A stretch of 64,000 nt of DNA from Aphodosoma sp051870875. Its GTDB lineage: Bacteria; Bacteroidota; Bacteroidia; Bacteroidales; Paludibacteraceae. The notes below the pieces were generated by a model, which was not told the origin of the DNA, did not search any database, and saw only the letters and a list, made by a program, of their open reading frames with translations. The translations under genes and the position numbers were made by a program. The DNA lies in the NCBI GenBank assembly GCA_051870875.1, contig JBJECG010000058.1, positions 1-64,000 of the forward strand, given 5' to 3'. Positions 8,220 to 17,144 of this stretch are shown here, in pieces. Position 1 is the stretch's first letter. Each line of letters starts with the position of its first letter.

Positions 8220-9443
8220 CTACGGTTTTTCAGTAAGTTCGTATATAAGTCCTGACATTTGTTCGGCCTGGTAGCTGCGCGAATAGAATCTGCTGTTTCT
8301 TACGGCTTGGTGTGTATGTCCGTTGGATTTCCACTCTTCGTGGCGGCTGGCGATGAACTGTATGATTTCCTGCACATCGGCTGTGGCAAGGCCCGCTCCC
8401 GCATTGGTTATGGTGTCGGCCAATGCCCCGGGAACGCATTTCACGCACAGTGCCGGCTTTTCCACTCCTATTGCCTCAAACAGTTTGGTGGGCAGCACAT
8501 GCGGGGAGCTTTCGTCCGAAAGTATCAATATCACCGAACTTAGGCGCAACAGCTCAGGCACGTTGTCAAACGGCACATAATCATTGTATTCCATGCAGTC
8601 TGTTATGTCGTGCCGTGAAGCGTGGCTTTTGAGACGTTCGGTGCAATCCGAATCGGTATACCACGATACGACAATGTCGCGGTACATGTCCGGTTGGGAT
8701 GCCTTGATTTGTTGCAATGATTCAAACAATGGTGTGGGATCTTGCATTTTCGGGTACCATTTCCCCATGTATATTATTTGGAATTTCGGGTTATGGCGTT
8801 CTTTGAAGCTGAATAAGGCACTGTCGTAGCCGTTGTATATGAGACGGGTTTTACCGTTGAATTGCGACAGGAAATCCACCGTCCACGGGCTTACGGCGGT
8901 TATGGCATCGGCTCTGCGTAATATTTTGTTGCGGCGGCGGATATTGACTTTGCGAAATTGTGAAACCAGCAGACCCGACAGCCGGCTGTTGCTGCTTGCC
9001 GGCCGTTCGTGCTCGTTGTTTGGACTCTGTTCCGTTATGTCGCGGAGGTCTGCTATGAAGGGAATGCCCATATTTTCGGCCAGCCGGGCCGAGGCAAGAA
9101 GACCCATGCTCGAAAATGTGCTGCATATTATTATGTCGGGGTGCTCCGAAGCCTCGGTTCGCGCTATACGGCGTGCAAAATAACGGTTGCGGTAATTGAA
9201 CAATACGCTCAACGCATTTTTTGCAGCCCATTCCGTCTTGAACTTCCAGCCCGACAAGTGCCGGTAATATGGAATTTCGGTTATCTCATAATCTTCTTTG
9301 AACGGTAATGGCTTGTATTTCTCGGTGATGAGATGCACCGTGTGACCCTGCCGGTGGAAATATGAACAGAAAAAACGTGTGCGACGGCCATAAAGTGGCT
9401 CTGTAAGTGCATCGGTGATGAATAGTATGTTGAGGTGGCGCAT
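8220..9443 (-). CDS. Glycosyltransferase family 4
   Basis: A 407-residue GT-B glycosyltransferase. The N-terminal acceptor domain begins NILFITDAL and contains DIIICSTFSSMG and PFIADLRDI. The C-terminal nucleotide-sugar domain has IYMGKWYPK, VPELLRLSSVILILSDES and LPTKLFEAIGVEKPAL with the ExxxxxxxE pattern. It probably adds a sugar to a surface polysaccharide; donor and acceptor cannot be told. Only a poor -7 match (TTACTTTG, minus strand, 9494-9487) is seen upstream. Confidence 0.82.
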   Translation of the reverse strand: MRHLNILFITDALTEPLYGRRTRFFCSYFHRQGHTVHLITEKYKPLPFKEDYEITEIPYYRHLSGWKFKTEWAAKNALSVLFNYRNRYFARRIARTEASEHPDIIICSTFSSMGLLASARLAENMGIPFIADLRDITEQSPNNEHERPASSNSRLSGLLVSQFRKVNIRRRNKILRRADAITAVSPWTVDFLSQFNGKTRLIYNGYDSALFSFKERHNPKFQIIYMGKWYPKMQDPTPLFESLQQIKASQPDMYRDIVVSWYTDSDCTERLKSHASRHDITDCMEYNDYVPFDNVPELLRLSSVILILSDESSPHVLPTKLFEAIGVEKPALCVKCVPGALADTITNAGAGLATADVQEIIQFIASRHEEWKSNGHTHQAVRNSRFYSRSYQAEQMSGLIYELTEKP

Positions 9444-9873
9444 TATTATGGTCGGGGATTTGAGATTGAAAGCGGTTTCCCGACTGCAAAGTAACGAATT
9501 TTTTTTGATATGGTTGCCATATTTTTTTTATACAATTATGACTGAGAAAACAAAAAGTACAAATGGAATGACAATTTGCTATAATTGTACGATAATTTTC
9601 GGGGCGGATACGATACCTTTCGAAAGCATTCCTGACGATGTAGCGCAAAGTCACGACAATCCGGAGGACATAACGGCGGGGCATACGTCCGGTCCGGCCT
9701 TCATCCGGGGGTACATTCCGTGTATCTTCCGTGTATCTTCCGTGTACTTTCCGTGTAGAACAGCATCACAATACAACACTGAACCGCGCCGTGTCATACT
9801 TCCCGTTTTCGCAATCATACAATCATGTTTTGCAGCTAATATGACGAAAATGAAATTTTTTTGTTGAAAATTC
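9444..9873. other. Non-coding gap with short tandem repeats
   Basis: About 430 bp with no credible gene. It is AT-rich at 9495-9600 and carries four 11-bp repeats at 9718-9760, listed separately. Confidence 0.5.
9718..9760 (+). repeat. Four tandem 11-bp repeats, unit CCGTGTATCTT
   Basis: Copies begin at 9718, 9729, 9740 and 9751. The first two are identical, the third ends ACTTT and the fourth AGAA. They are head to tail without spacers, so not CRISPR. The 11-bp spacing places each copy on nearly the same face of the helix. Confidence 0.8.
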
Positions 9874-9904
9874 TTGCAAATGTGCAAAATAAAGTATACC
9901 TTTG
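9874..9904 (+). promoter_or_regulatory. Promoter of the 10.05-11.06 kb transcript
   Basis: TTG at 9874-9876, 20 bp, TACCTTTG at 9897-9904. Predicted start near 9911. The next reading frames are the frameshifted small gene at 10054 and the lipoprotein at 10314. Confidence 0.7.
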
Positions 9905-10053
9905 AAGCGTTGTACGATTCCCGGTGACCATACACCCCCACATCAGTGTTCGTTTTACGTTTGCGGCATCGTCCCATGTACTTTGGACATTACGGCATTG
10001 TGAGTACATACTCGGCACGGTTATTTATGTTTTATTTTTAAGATTTTATTATT

Positions 10054-10259
10054 ATGAAAAAAAGTTGATTTGTTGCGTATATAAATATATTGGCACTTAC
10101 GGCGGTATATACATTGAAGAGGCGATGGTGATCGACGAACCTGTAGCTCTCGAATTTTTACATGTTGAATATCCTGTTATGATAGTACCTGGATATTATA
10201 AGGCTGTTACGGATCATGAATGTTTTATAATTCCGTTAGATTTTGCACCCTATAATTGA
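10054..10259 (+). pseudogene. Small gene interrupted in a 7-A tract after its start
   Basis: ATG at 10054, preceded by an AT-rich Bacteroidota-like start region, is followed by seven A residues and then reaches a stop after four codons (MKKS). With one more A the frame would continue as MKKKLICCVYKYIGTYGG to the TGA at 10257-10259, giving about 69 residues ending LDFAPYN. The sequence is coding-like (PVALEFLHVEYPVMIVPG). Alternatives are an inner start at 10125 (MVIDEPVALEF, 44 residues), slippage during transcription, or a sequencing error in the homopolymer. No family recognised. Confidence 0.4.
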
Positions 10260-10313
10260 TGGATGCAGTCTGAAATCCGACAACAATATTAACCGCCTAA
10301 AAACTATAATGCT

Positions 10314-11060
10314 ATGAAACGAGGAAATCTTATCATTGCAGCATTGGCTGCTCTCATGTTCAGTTCGTGCGTACAAGTTTGTGTGGAAACCGAACGCCGT
10401 TATGCCGAAGCCCCGAAGAAATACCCCGACTTGATCCCGTTTACAGTCAACGAACTCGCCTCCAAAATCCAGTCCGACGGCAAAGACTACAAAATCGTTT
10501 ACATATACGACGGATGCGACAATATGTTCGGCCGGTACATATCGCAATCCATCCTCCCCTATGTCAGGAATCATCCCGAACTCGGCATCGGTGTCTACAC
10601 GCTGGCCGGCGACTGCGGTTGGCTCGAAGACATCAAACCCGTCTTCGGAAAATACAATATCGATTTGCCCGGATGCTACATTCGTGACAATTCCCCTGAA
10701 TTTATCAACCACGGCAAAAACCGCATCAACGACCTCCCGGGCAACCGCCTCACCCGCATTGCCAACCGCCTCTTCGTCAACGCCGGAAATTCCGACCTTA
10801 TTCGTACCCGCAACACCTGTTACGTCGTAAACTCCGAAAACAAAATCAAGCTGGCACGCTACACCTGCCGTACTCGCCAAGGCGTCAAAAGCGTGGTTGT
10901 CCCGTGCCCCATTGAGCGAATCACAGAACCGCTCGACAAAATCGACTTCGACTCCGTCATCGAAATCGAACAGTCGGCCGACGACTCTGGAAAATTCACT
11001 GAAGTTGATGAAAACGACGGCTATATCCATCTCATCTATTTCTCCCAATACAACAAATAA
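10314..11060 (+). CDS. Lipoprotein, possibly thioredoxin-fold
   Basis: A 248-residue protein with a lipoprotein signal (hydrophobic residues 6-17, lipobox FSSC, Cys19), so it is membrane anchored after export. The body contains KDYKIVYIYDGCDN, then LPYVRNHPELGIGVYTLAGD and LPGCYIRDN, a beta-alpha-beta pattern reminiscent of thioredoxin-like proteins, but there is no CxxC pair, so redox activity is doubtful. I do not recognise the family. It lies 54 bp after the frameshifted small gene, likely on the same transcript from 9911. Confidence 0.6.
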   Translation: MKRGNLIIAALAALMFSSCVQVCVETERRYAEAPKKYPDLIPFTVNELASKIQSDGKDYKIVYIYDGCDNMFGRYISQSILPYVRNHPELGIGVYTLAGDCGWLEDIKPVFGKYNIDLPGCYIRDNSPEFINHGKNRINDLPGNRLTRIANRLFVNAGNSDLIRTRNTCYVVNSENKIKLARYTCRTRQGVKSVVVPCPIERITEPLDKIDFDSVIEIEQSADDSGKFTEVDENDGYIHLIYFSQYNK

Positions 11061-11151
11061 GTACACCGGATAATCCCATTGGAAAATACACCCGTCTTTT
11101 CCATCCTGCCATTGACCTGTCGCACTTTCTGCCGCCTCCTGATTCAGGCTC

Positions 11152-11182
11152 TTGCGTATGTCGCAAAACTGTAGTACATTTG
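11152..11182 (+). promoter_or_regulatory. Promoter of the carboxyltransferase gene
   Basis: TTG at 11152-11154, 20 bp, TACATTTG at 11175-11182; start near 11189. This leaves a leader of about 154 bases before the ATG at 11343. Confidence 0.7.
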
Positions 11183-11342
11183 CCAACCGTTCTATGAAAC
11201 ATTTTTCATGAACGCTGTTAAAATATTCAGTATGACATTTTGTCGTACTGCTTTGTTGGTAAATGCAACGTCTGCCGGTAAGTTCTGTAGCATGCTGTCA
11301 GTTCCTCCTACAGCGGCGTTGTGTCATAAAAGTGATAAAAAC

Positions 11343-12887
11343 ATGTCATTGGAAAAAAACATTGAAGAACTTCGCGAGCTGAAAGCCGTCGCCGAAAAAG
11401 GCGGCGGCGATGCTGCTATTGAAAAGCAGATTTCTATGGGCAAGCTCACTGCCCGCGAACGAATCCTGGCCCTTCTCGACGAAGGCTCGTTTCAGGAGTT
11501 CGATCTCTTCGTCGAACACGAGGAGCGCAACTTCGGTATGGATAAGAAAGTCCTCCCCGGCGATGGTGTCATCACCGGTATCGGAACCATGAACGGCAAT
11601 CCTGTGTGCGTTTATGCTCAGGACTTCACCGTCATGGGTGGATCTCTCGGTCTGAAACACGCTCGGAAAATCACCAAAATCATGGATCATGCCTTGAAGA
11701 TGAAAGTACCGTGCATCGGCATCAATGACTCCGGCGGCGCACGCATTCAGGAGGGTATCGGCGCATTGGCCGGATACGGTGAGATCTTCTACCGCAACAC
11801 AATGTCCTCCGGCGTTATTCCCCAGATTTCAGTTATCCTCGGCCCTTGCGCCGGCGGAGCCGTATATTCTCCGGCCCTTACCGATTTCGTATTTGTTGTC
11901 GACAACATTTCGAAAATGTTCATAACCGGACCTAATGTCATCGAATCAGTCCTCGGCGAGAAAATATCGCAGGAAGAGCTCGGTGGTGCCCGCGTCCATG
12001 CCGAAATCACAGGTAACGCACACTTCTTCGCCCGTTCTGAGCAGGAATGTTTTGATCAGATCAAGAAGCTCCTTAGTTTCATCCCTTGGAACAACGCCAA
12101 GAAAGCCGACCCCATGGTTCCCGCACTTCCTGTATCCGGCAGGAAAATCGAAGACATCATCCCGTCCGATCCGAAACAGCCTTACGATGTGCGCGATATC
12201 ATTCGTGCAATTGTCGATGATTCTGATTTCTTTGAAATACAGGAACTCTTTGCCAGGAACATCGTTATCGGATTTGCCCGTATGGATGGCAATACCGTGG
12301 GTATCGTTGCCAATCAGCCGATGTACCTCGCCGGTGTACTCGATTGTGACAGTGCCGACAAAGCTGCCCGTTTCATCCGCTACTGCGATTCATTCAATAT
12401 CCCCGTCGTTACTCTCGAAGACATGCCTGGATATTTGCCGGGTGTCGATCAGGAACACGCCGGTGTCATCCGGCACGGTGCCAAAGTCCTTTACGCCTAC
12501 TCCGAAGCCACGGTGCCCAAGATTACCGTCATTCTGCGAAAGGCATACGGAGGCGGCTACATTGCCATGAACTCCCGTCACCTCGGAGCAGACTTCGTAT
12601 TCGCCCTTCCGTCTGCCGAAATCGCCGTCATGGGGCCTGAAGGTGCAGCCAACATCATTTTTGCCAAGGAAATCAGGGCCGCCGAAGACCAGGTCGCAAT
12701 GCGCGAAGAGAAAGTCAAAGAGTACACGGCCAAGTTCGCCAATCCGTTTGTCGCCGCTTCTAAAGGTTATATCGATGCCGTTATCGAACCTTCTGAAACC
12801 CGCAGCATGCTGATACACACCCTTTCAGTTTCAAAACAAAAGGAAGAGTACCGCCCGTCCAAAAAACACGGTCTGCCTCCATTTTAA
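11343..12887 (+). CDS. mmdA: Acyl-CoA carboxylase / methylmalonyl-CoA decarboxylase carboxyltransferase subunit
   Basis: A 514-residue carboxyltransferase of the PccB/MmdA group, which moves CO2 between biotin and propionyl- or methylmalonyl-CoA. N-half: MGKLTARERILALLDEGSF, then GINDSGGARIQEGIGALAGYG; C-half: PVVTLEDMPGYLPGVDQEH and RKAYGGGYIAMNSRHLGAD, the two oxyanion-hole GG motifs. The frame is open from 11208, but the ATG at 11343 (MSLEKNIEELREL) is where the family begins. A biotin carrier follows 240 bp later and no biotin carboxylase is present, which fits either a decarboxylase for succinate-to-propionate fermentation or a carboxylase whose other subunit is elsewhere. Confidence 0.88.
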   Translation: MSLEKNIEELRELKAVAEKGGGDAAIEKQISMGKLTARERILALLDEGSFQEFDLFVEHEERNFGMDKKVLPGDGVITGIGTMNGNPVCVYAQDFTVMGGSLGLKHARKITKIMDHALKMKVPCIGINDSGGARIQEGIGALAGYGEIFYRNTMSSGVIPQISVILGPCAGGAVYSPALTDFVFVVDNISKMFITGPNVIESVLGEKISQEELGGARVHAEITGNAHFFARSEQECFDQIKKLLSFIPWNNAKKADPMVPALPVSGRKIEDIIPSDPKQPYDVRDIIRAIVDDSDFFEIQELFARNIVIGFARMDGNTVGIVANQPMYLAGVLDCDSADKAARFIRYCDSFNIPVVTLEDMPGYLPGVDQEHAGVIRHGAKVLYAYSEATVPKITVILRKAYGGGYIAMNSRHLGADFVFALPSAEIAVMGPEGAANIIFAKEIRAAEDQVAMREEKVKEYTAKFANPFVAASKGYIDAVIEPSETRSMLIHTLSVSKQKEEYRPSKKHGLPPF

Positions 12888-13126
12888 TGTCTTGTTTCTG
12901 AACCGGGATATTCTGCGCGGTACCCTGTTTCTGTAAGGATGTTCCGGAAAACGGCTTTTGTCGCCGTGCATTGATAAAGATGAAGTACTCGCAAAAATTA
13001 GCTGCCGTATGGATTTGGAAGTGCGCTCGGGTGGAAATTGCCGGAAAACACCGGATTCATCGCAGCTGAAAAAGTCGTAGCTACTTGGATCTTTCGTATA
13101 AACTAAATTTTTGTGTGTTACTTATT

Positions 13127-13447
13127 ATGGATGAACAAAACAATGAATTTGTAGGTTTCGCCGTAGAAGCCCGCAAATATCAGACCCTTCTGACTGCGAA
13201 ATACAAACAGCGTCGCCCGTGGGTGGCCCCCGATGACCATCAGGTGCGTTCGCATATCCCCGGCACTATTGTCTCTGTCGAAGTGAAAGAGGGACAGAAT
13301 GTCCGCGCTGGTGAGTTGCTCCTTATCCATGAAGCCATGAAAATGCGCAACCGCATCGTCATGCCTTTCGACGGAACAATAAAGAAAATCAATGTCACCG
13401 TCGGCGAACGCATAGCAAAAGACATGGTTATGATTGAAATAGCCTGA
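13127..13447 (+). CDS. Biotin carboxyl carrier protein
   Basis: A 106-residue biotinyl domain. The biotinylated lysine sits in HEAMKMRN; upstream is the HIPGTIVSVEVKEGQNVRAG strand pair and downstream MPFDGTIKKINVTVGERI, covering the whole lipoyl/biotinyl fold. The ATG at 13127 (MDEQNNEF) is preferred to 13085. It should carry CO2 for the carboxyltransferase upstream. The 239-bp gap between them has no promoter that I can see. Confidence 0.9.
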   Translation: MDEQNNEFVGFAVEARKYQTLLTAKYKQRRPWVAPDDHQVRSHIPGTIVSVEVKEGQNVRAGELLLIHEAMKMRNRIVMPFDGTIKKINVTVGERIAKDMVMIEIA

Positions 13448-13545
13448 TTCGCCCCTCGTTCGCTTTCGCTCCGATTGGGAAGTAAAGGCTGGGTACATTG
13501 TATCTGTGTGTATTTTGTCGCTCTTTCGGATAATGAAATCCACAA

Positions 13546-13579
13546 CCGGCCGACAATGCAGACCTGCATTGTCGGCCGG
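13546..13579. terminator. Perfect 15-bp hairpin after the biotin carrier gene
   Basis: CCGGCCGACAATGCA (13546-13560) pairs fully with 13565-13579 across a 4-base loop. The following bases, CTGCATTTTGTT, are only modestly T-rich. Likely the end of the mmdA-carrier transcript. Confidence 0.6.
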
Positions 13580-13654
13580 CTGCATTTTGTTCTGCCCTCT
13601 TTACCTGGATCTGGTCAGATGTACCGGATCTGGAAGTGAAGTATGACAGGAAAT

Positions 13655-13708
13655 CAGCCACAGTGAAGGTATGAAAAATTGACGTTTTTTATCCCCTCGC
13701 TGTGGCTG
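13655..13708. terminator. Second hairpin before the ribosomal operon
   Basis: CAGCCACAG (13655-13663) pairs with CTGTGGCTG (13700-13708); the stem extends inward with one wobble and one mismatch. The 30-base loop holds a TTTTTT run. May back up the hairpin at 13546, or be regulatory. Confidence 0.35.
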
Positions 13709-13778
13709 CTTGCAGACTCTGTATCCGATTTTGTTTTTGCTTGTTGAATGCAATCCCTCAAAAAATAAACGCAAACCC

Positions 13779-13808
13779 TTGTTATTCGGAAAAATAATTG
13801 TATCTTTG
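13779..13808 (+). promoter_or_regulatory. Promoter of the rpsL ribosomal array
   Basis: TTG at 13779-13781, 19 bp, TATCTTTG at 13801-13808; start near 13815, about 50 bases before rpsL. It is the only strong promoter match I found before the tandem terminators at 32.1-32.3 kb. Confidence 0.75.
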
Positions 13809-13865
13809 CAGCCCCGAAGTGTGGGAAAGAATGTAAAAGTTTAAAGTACTAAAAATCAAAACGAA

Positions 13866-14273
13866 ATGCCTACTATTCAACAATTGGTTAGAAAAGGACG
13901 TACTACTCTTGAATACAAAAGTAAGTCTCCTGCGTTGGATTCATGCCCGCAACGCCGCGGCGTTTGTGTGCGTGTTTACACTACTACCCCTAAAAAGCCT
14001 AATTCGGCTATGCGTAAAGTTGCGCGTGTGCGCCTGACTAATGCGAAAGAAGTCAATGCCTATATCCCGGGAGAAGGACACAACCTCCAGGAACACTCTA
14101 TAGTGCTCGTTCGTGGCGGCCGTGTCAAAGACCTTCCTGGTGTGCGTTATCACATAGTTCGTGGCACTCTCGATACTGCCGGCGTTGCCGGACGTACCCA
14201 GCGTCGTTCTAAGTACGGGGCAAAACGGCCTAAGGCTGGAGCGGCTCCGGCTGCTCAGGGCAAGAAAAAATAA
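13866..14273 (+). CDS. rpsL: 30S ribosomal protein S12
   Basis: 135 residues; decoding-site protein of the small subunit. TTTPKKPNSAMRK and RGGRVKDLPGVRYH are intact. The lysines corresponding to the classic streptomycin-resistance positions (K43 in the first motif and the K of RVKDLPG) are unchanged, so a sensitive type is predicted. The C-terminal tail is alanine- and lysine-rich. First gene of the array. Confidence 0.98.
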   Translation: MPTIQQLVRKGRTTLEYKSKSPALDSCPQRRGVCVRVYTTTPKKPNSAMRKVARVRLTNAKEVNAYIPGEGHNLQEHSIVLVRGGRVKDLPGVRYHIVRGTLDTAGVAGRTQRRSKYGAKRPKAGAAPAAQGKKK

Positions 14274-14429
14274 TCCTTGTCTGAAACGACAAACCCCCTT
14301 TTCTAACAGCAGTATTTAATTAACTGGTTTTTGATATTTGGTATCACTGATGAAGGTTGAGTAAATCAGATTCAAATCTGGTTGAAGACAAAAAACAGCC
14401 AAAGACAAAAACAAAAAAGTTTCAATCTA

Positions 14430-14906
14430 ATGAGAAAATCAACTCCAAAAAAGCGTGTAGTCCTTCCGGATCCCGTTTTTAACGAAGCTATGGTGACCAA
14501 GTTCGTTAATCACCTTATGTATGACGGTAAAAAATCCATTGCCTTCAGCATTTTTTATGGCGCTCTCGATATCGTGAAGACCAAACTCCCTAATGAGGAG
14601 AAGTCCCCGCTCGAAATCTGGAAAAAAGCCCTCGAAAATATCACGCCTCAGGTAGAGGTCAAGTCCCGTCGCGTTGGCGGTGCCACTTTTCAGGTGCCTA
14701 CTGAAATCCGCCCCGACCGTAAAGAGTCAATATCTATGAAGAATCTTATCGCCTACTCACGCAAGCGCGCTGGCCGTTCCATGGCAGAAAAACTCGCTGC
14801 TGAGATAGTCGATGGCTTCAACAGCCAGGGCGGTGCATTCAAGCGTAAAGAAGAAATTCACCGTATGGCAGAAGCAAACCGTGCGTTCGCTCATTTCCGC
14901 TTCTAA
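14430..14906 (+). CDS. rpsG: 30S ribosomal protein S7
   Basis: 158 residues; nucleates assembly of the 30S head and lines the E-site exit. MRKSTPKKRVVLPDPVF is the family start, so ATG 14430 is used rather than 14382. GGATFQVPTEIRP and RAGRSMAEKLAAEI are characteristic. The 156-bp gap from rpsL contains a small AGATT/AATCT hairpin. Confidence 0.97.
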   Translation: MRKSTPKKRVVLPDPVFNEAMVTKFVNHLMYDGKKSIAFSIFYGALDIVKTKLPNEEKSPLEIWKKALENITPQVEVKSRRVGGATFQVPTEIRPDRKESISMKNLIAYSRKRAGRSMAEKLAAEIVDGFNSQGGAFKRKEEIHRMAEANRAFAHFRF

Positions 14907-14938
14907 CTTAATCAAGAAACAGAGAATTTTTTACTACG

Positions 14939-17056
14939 ATGGCTAAACACGATTTATCATTGACTCGTAATATCGGTATCATGGCCCACATTGATGCCGG
15001 TAAGACTACAACCTCCGAACGTATATTGTTTTATACCGGTCTTACCCATAAAATAGGTGAGACACATGATGGATCTGCTACTATGGACTGGATGGCTCAG
15101 GAGCAGGAACGCGGTATCACCATCACTTCTGCTGCTACTACCACACGTTGGAACTATGCAGGAAAACAATATCGCATCAACCTTATTGACACCCCGGGAC
15201 ACGTGGACTTTACTGTAGAAGTGGAACGTTCGCTGCGTATACTTGATGGCGCTGTCGCTACTTTCTGTGCCGTTGGTGGTGTTGAACCTCAGTCGGAAAC
15301 CGTATGGCGCCAGGCTGACAAATATAATGTGCCGCGTATAGGTTATGTCAACAAAATGGACCGCTCAGGAGCTAACTTCTTCGATGTGGTGACTCAAATC
15401 AAGGAAGTGCTCGGCGCTAACCCGTGTCCTGTCCAAATCCCTATAGGCGCAGAGGAGAATTTCCGCGGAATCGTTGACCTTATCAAGATGAAAGCCCTTT
15501 ATTGGCACGATGAGACAATGGGGGCCGAATATGTCGAGGAGGAAATACCGGCTGATATCCTCGATGAAGCTAAGGAGTGGCGTGACAAGATGCTTGAAAC
15601 CGTTGCGTCTTTTGACGACACGCTTATGGAAAAATATTTCGATGACCCGTCGACGATTACTGAAGACGAAATACGCTCTGCTATCCGCAAGGGAACTCTT
15701 TCTATGGAGATTAATCCCATCATCTGCGGGTCTTCATTCAAGAACAAGGGCGTGCAGCCTCTTCTTGATGCCGTTTGTCTCTATCTGCCGTCTCCGCTCG
15801 ATACCCCCGAAATTGTAGGTACGGATCCTCGTGATCCGGAAGTGAAGCTCTCCCGTAAGCCAAGCGATGAAGAACCTCTCACTGCCCTTGCATTCAAGAT
15901 CGCTACTGACCCCTATGTGGGACGTCTCTGCTATTTCCGCGTCTATTCAGGTAAAGTTGATGCCGGATCGTACGTATACAATGTCCGCACGGAGAAGAAA
16001 GAACGCATATCGCGTCTCTTCCAGATGCACTCTAACAAGCAGAACCCTGTAGATTGTGTCGCTGCCGGTGATATAGGCGCAGGAGTCGGCTTTAAAGACA
16101 TTCGTACAGGTGACACACTTTGCGATGAGGCAAATCCTATCGCTCTCGAATCGATGGACTTCCCGGATCCTGTGATAGGTATAGCAGTTGAACCTAAATC
16201 CCAGGCTGACCTTGATAAGCTTGGTATCGGTCTCTCTAAACTTGCAGAAGAAGACCCGACATTTACTGTCAAGACAGACGAACAGTCCGGACAGACCGTT
16301 ATCTCTGGTATGGGTGAGCTCCATCTCGAAATCATTATTGACCGCCTTAAACGTGAATTTAAGGTGGAATGTAACCAGGGACGGCCTCAAGTATCTTACA
16401 AAGAAGCTGTAACTCAGACTGTTGATCTCCGTGAAGTCTATAAGAAACAATCTGGAGGTCGTGGTAAGTTTGCCGATATCATAGTTAAGGTCGGCCCTGT
16501 TGACGAAGGCTTTGAAGGCTCTCTTCAATTTGTCGATGAGGTGAAAGGCGGTAACATACCTAAGGAATTCATCCCTGCAGTCCAGAAAGGTTTCCAGAAT
16601 GCCATGAAGAATGGTGTGCTTGCAGGATTCCCGCTCGATACCCTCAAAGTTACTCTCGTCGACGGATCCTTCCACCCCGTTGACTCTGACCAGCTCTCTT
16701 TCGAACTTTGTGCCCAGTTTGCATTCAAGAATGCTTGTGCGAAAGCTAAGCCTGTCCTTTTGGAGCCTATCATGAAGCTCGAAGTGGTTACTCCGGAAGA
16801 GTCGATGGGTGATGTCATCGGTGACTTGAACAAGCGTCGTGGACAAGTAGAAGGAATGGAGTCAAGCCGTACGGGTGCCAGGGTAGTTAAGGCTAAGGTG
16901 CCACTCGCTGAAACGTTCGGTTATGTGACAGCACTCCGTACCATTACTTCAGGTCGTGCAACCTCTTCGATGGAGTTCTCGCACTATGCAGAGGTGTCTT
17001 CGTCGATCGCCAAACCGGTGGTTGAAGCCGCTCAAGGCCGTGTTGACCTCCTTTAA
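14939..17056 (+). CDS. fusA: Elongation factor G
   Basis: 705-residue translocase GTPase. G1 is AHIDAGKTT near residue 16, then DTPGHVDF, NKMD, and the EF-G domains II-V, ending with the domain V GYVTALRTITSGRATSSMEF. Full length with no frameshift. Lies 32 bp after rpsG in the usual str order; tuf does not follow, as is common in Bacteroidota. Confidence 0.98.
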   Translation: MAKHDLSLTRNIGIMAHIDAGKTTTSERILFYTGLTHKIGETHDGSATMDWMAQEQERGITITSAATTTRWNYAGKQYRINLIDTPGHVDFTVEVERSLRILDGAVATFCAVGGVEPQSETVWRQADKYNVPRIGYVNKMDRSGANFFDVVTQIKEVLGANPCPVQIPIGAEENFRGIVDLIKMKALYWHDETMGAEYVEEEIPADILDEAKEWRDKMLETVASFDDTLMEKYFDDPSTITEDEIRSAIRKGTLSMEINPIICGSSFKNKGVQPLLDAVCLYLPSPLDTPEIVGTDPRDPEVKLSRKPSDEEPLTALAFKIATDPYVGRLCYFRVYSGKVDAGSYVYNVRTEKKERISRLFQMHSNKQNPVDCVAAGDIGAGVGFKDIRTGDTLCDEANPIALESMDFPDPVIGIAVEPKSQADLDKLGIGLSKLAEEDPTFTVKTDEQSGQTVISGMGELHLEIIIDRLKREFKVECNQGRPQVSYKEAVTQTVDLREVYKKQSGGRGKFADIIVKVGPVDEGFEGSLQFVDEVKGGNIPKEFIPAVQKGFQNAMKNGVLAGFPLDTLKVTLVDGSFHPVDSDQLSFELCAQFAFKNACAKAKPVLLEPIMKLEVVTPEESMGDVIGDLNKRRGQVEGMESSRTGARVVKAKVPLAETFGYVTALRTITSGRATSSMEFSHYAEVSSSIAKPVVEAAQGRVDLL

Positions 17057-17073
17057 TTAAAAATACAAACCCA

Positions 17074-17122
17074 GGCAAAGGTAGCGGGTTAGCGTATGAC
17101 TCTTAACCCGCTGCCCTTTGCC
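17074..17122 (+). promoter_or_regulatory. Long hairpin between fusA and rpsJ
   Basis: GGCAAAGG-T-AGCGGGTTA (17074-17091) pairs with TAACCCGCT-GC-CCTTTGCC (17104-17122): 17 pairs with one small internal bulge and a 12-base loop. No U-run follows, so it is not an obvious terminator. It sits just before rpsJ, where many bacteria keep S10-operon control structures; a role as attenuator, processing site or ribosomal-protein target is inferred. Confidence 0.55.
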
Positions 17123-17144
17123 GATTTATGAAATTTATATTATT

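Noticed and set aside
9718..9760. Possible CRISPR array
   Set aside because: Repeats are 11 bp, directly adjacent, with no spacers and no cas genes nearby.
10236..11186. 316-residue open frame on the minus strand
   Set aside because: It lies opposite the lipoprotein gene, which has a signal peptide, lipobox and upstream promoter; the antisense frame is open because of codon bias and has no recognisable domain.
11208..11342. Longer start for the carboxyltransferase at 11208
   Set aside because: The extra 45 residues are not family-like, and the conserved start MSLEKNIEEL lies at 11343.
15947..16846. 299-residue minus-strand frame inside fusA
   Set aside because: Shadow of a highly conserved gene; no promoter or domain.
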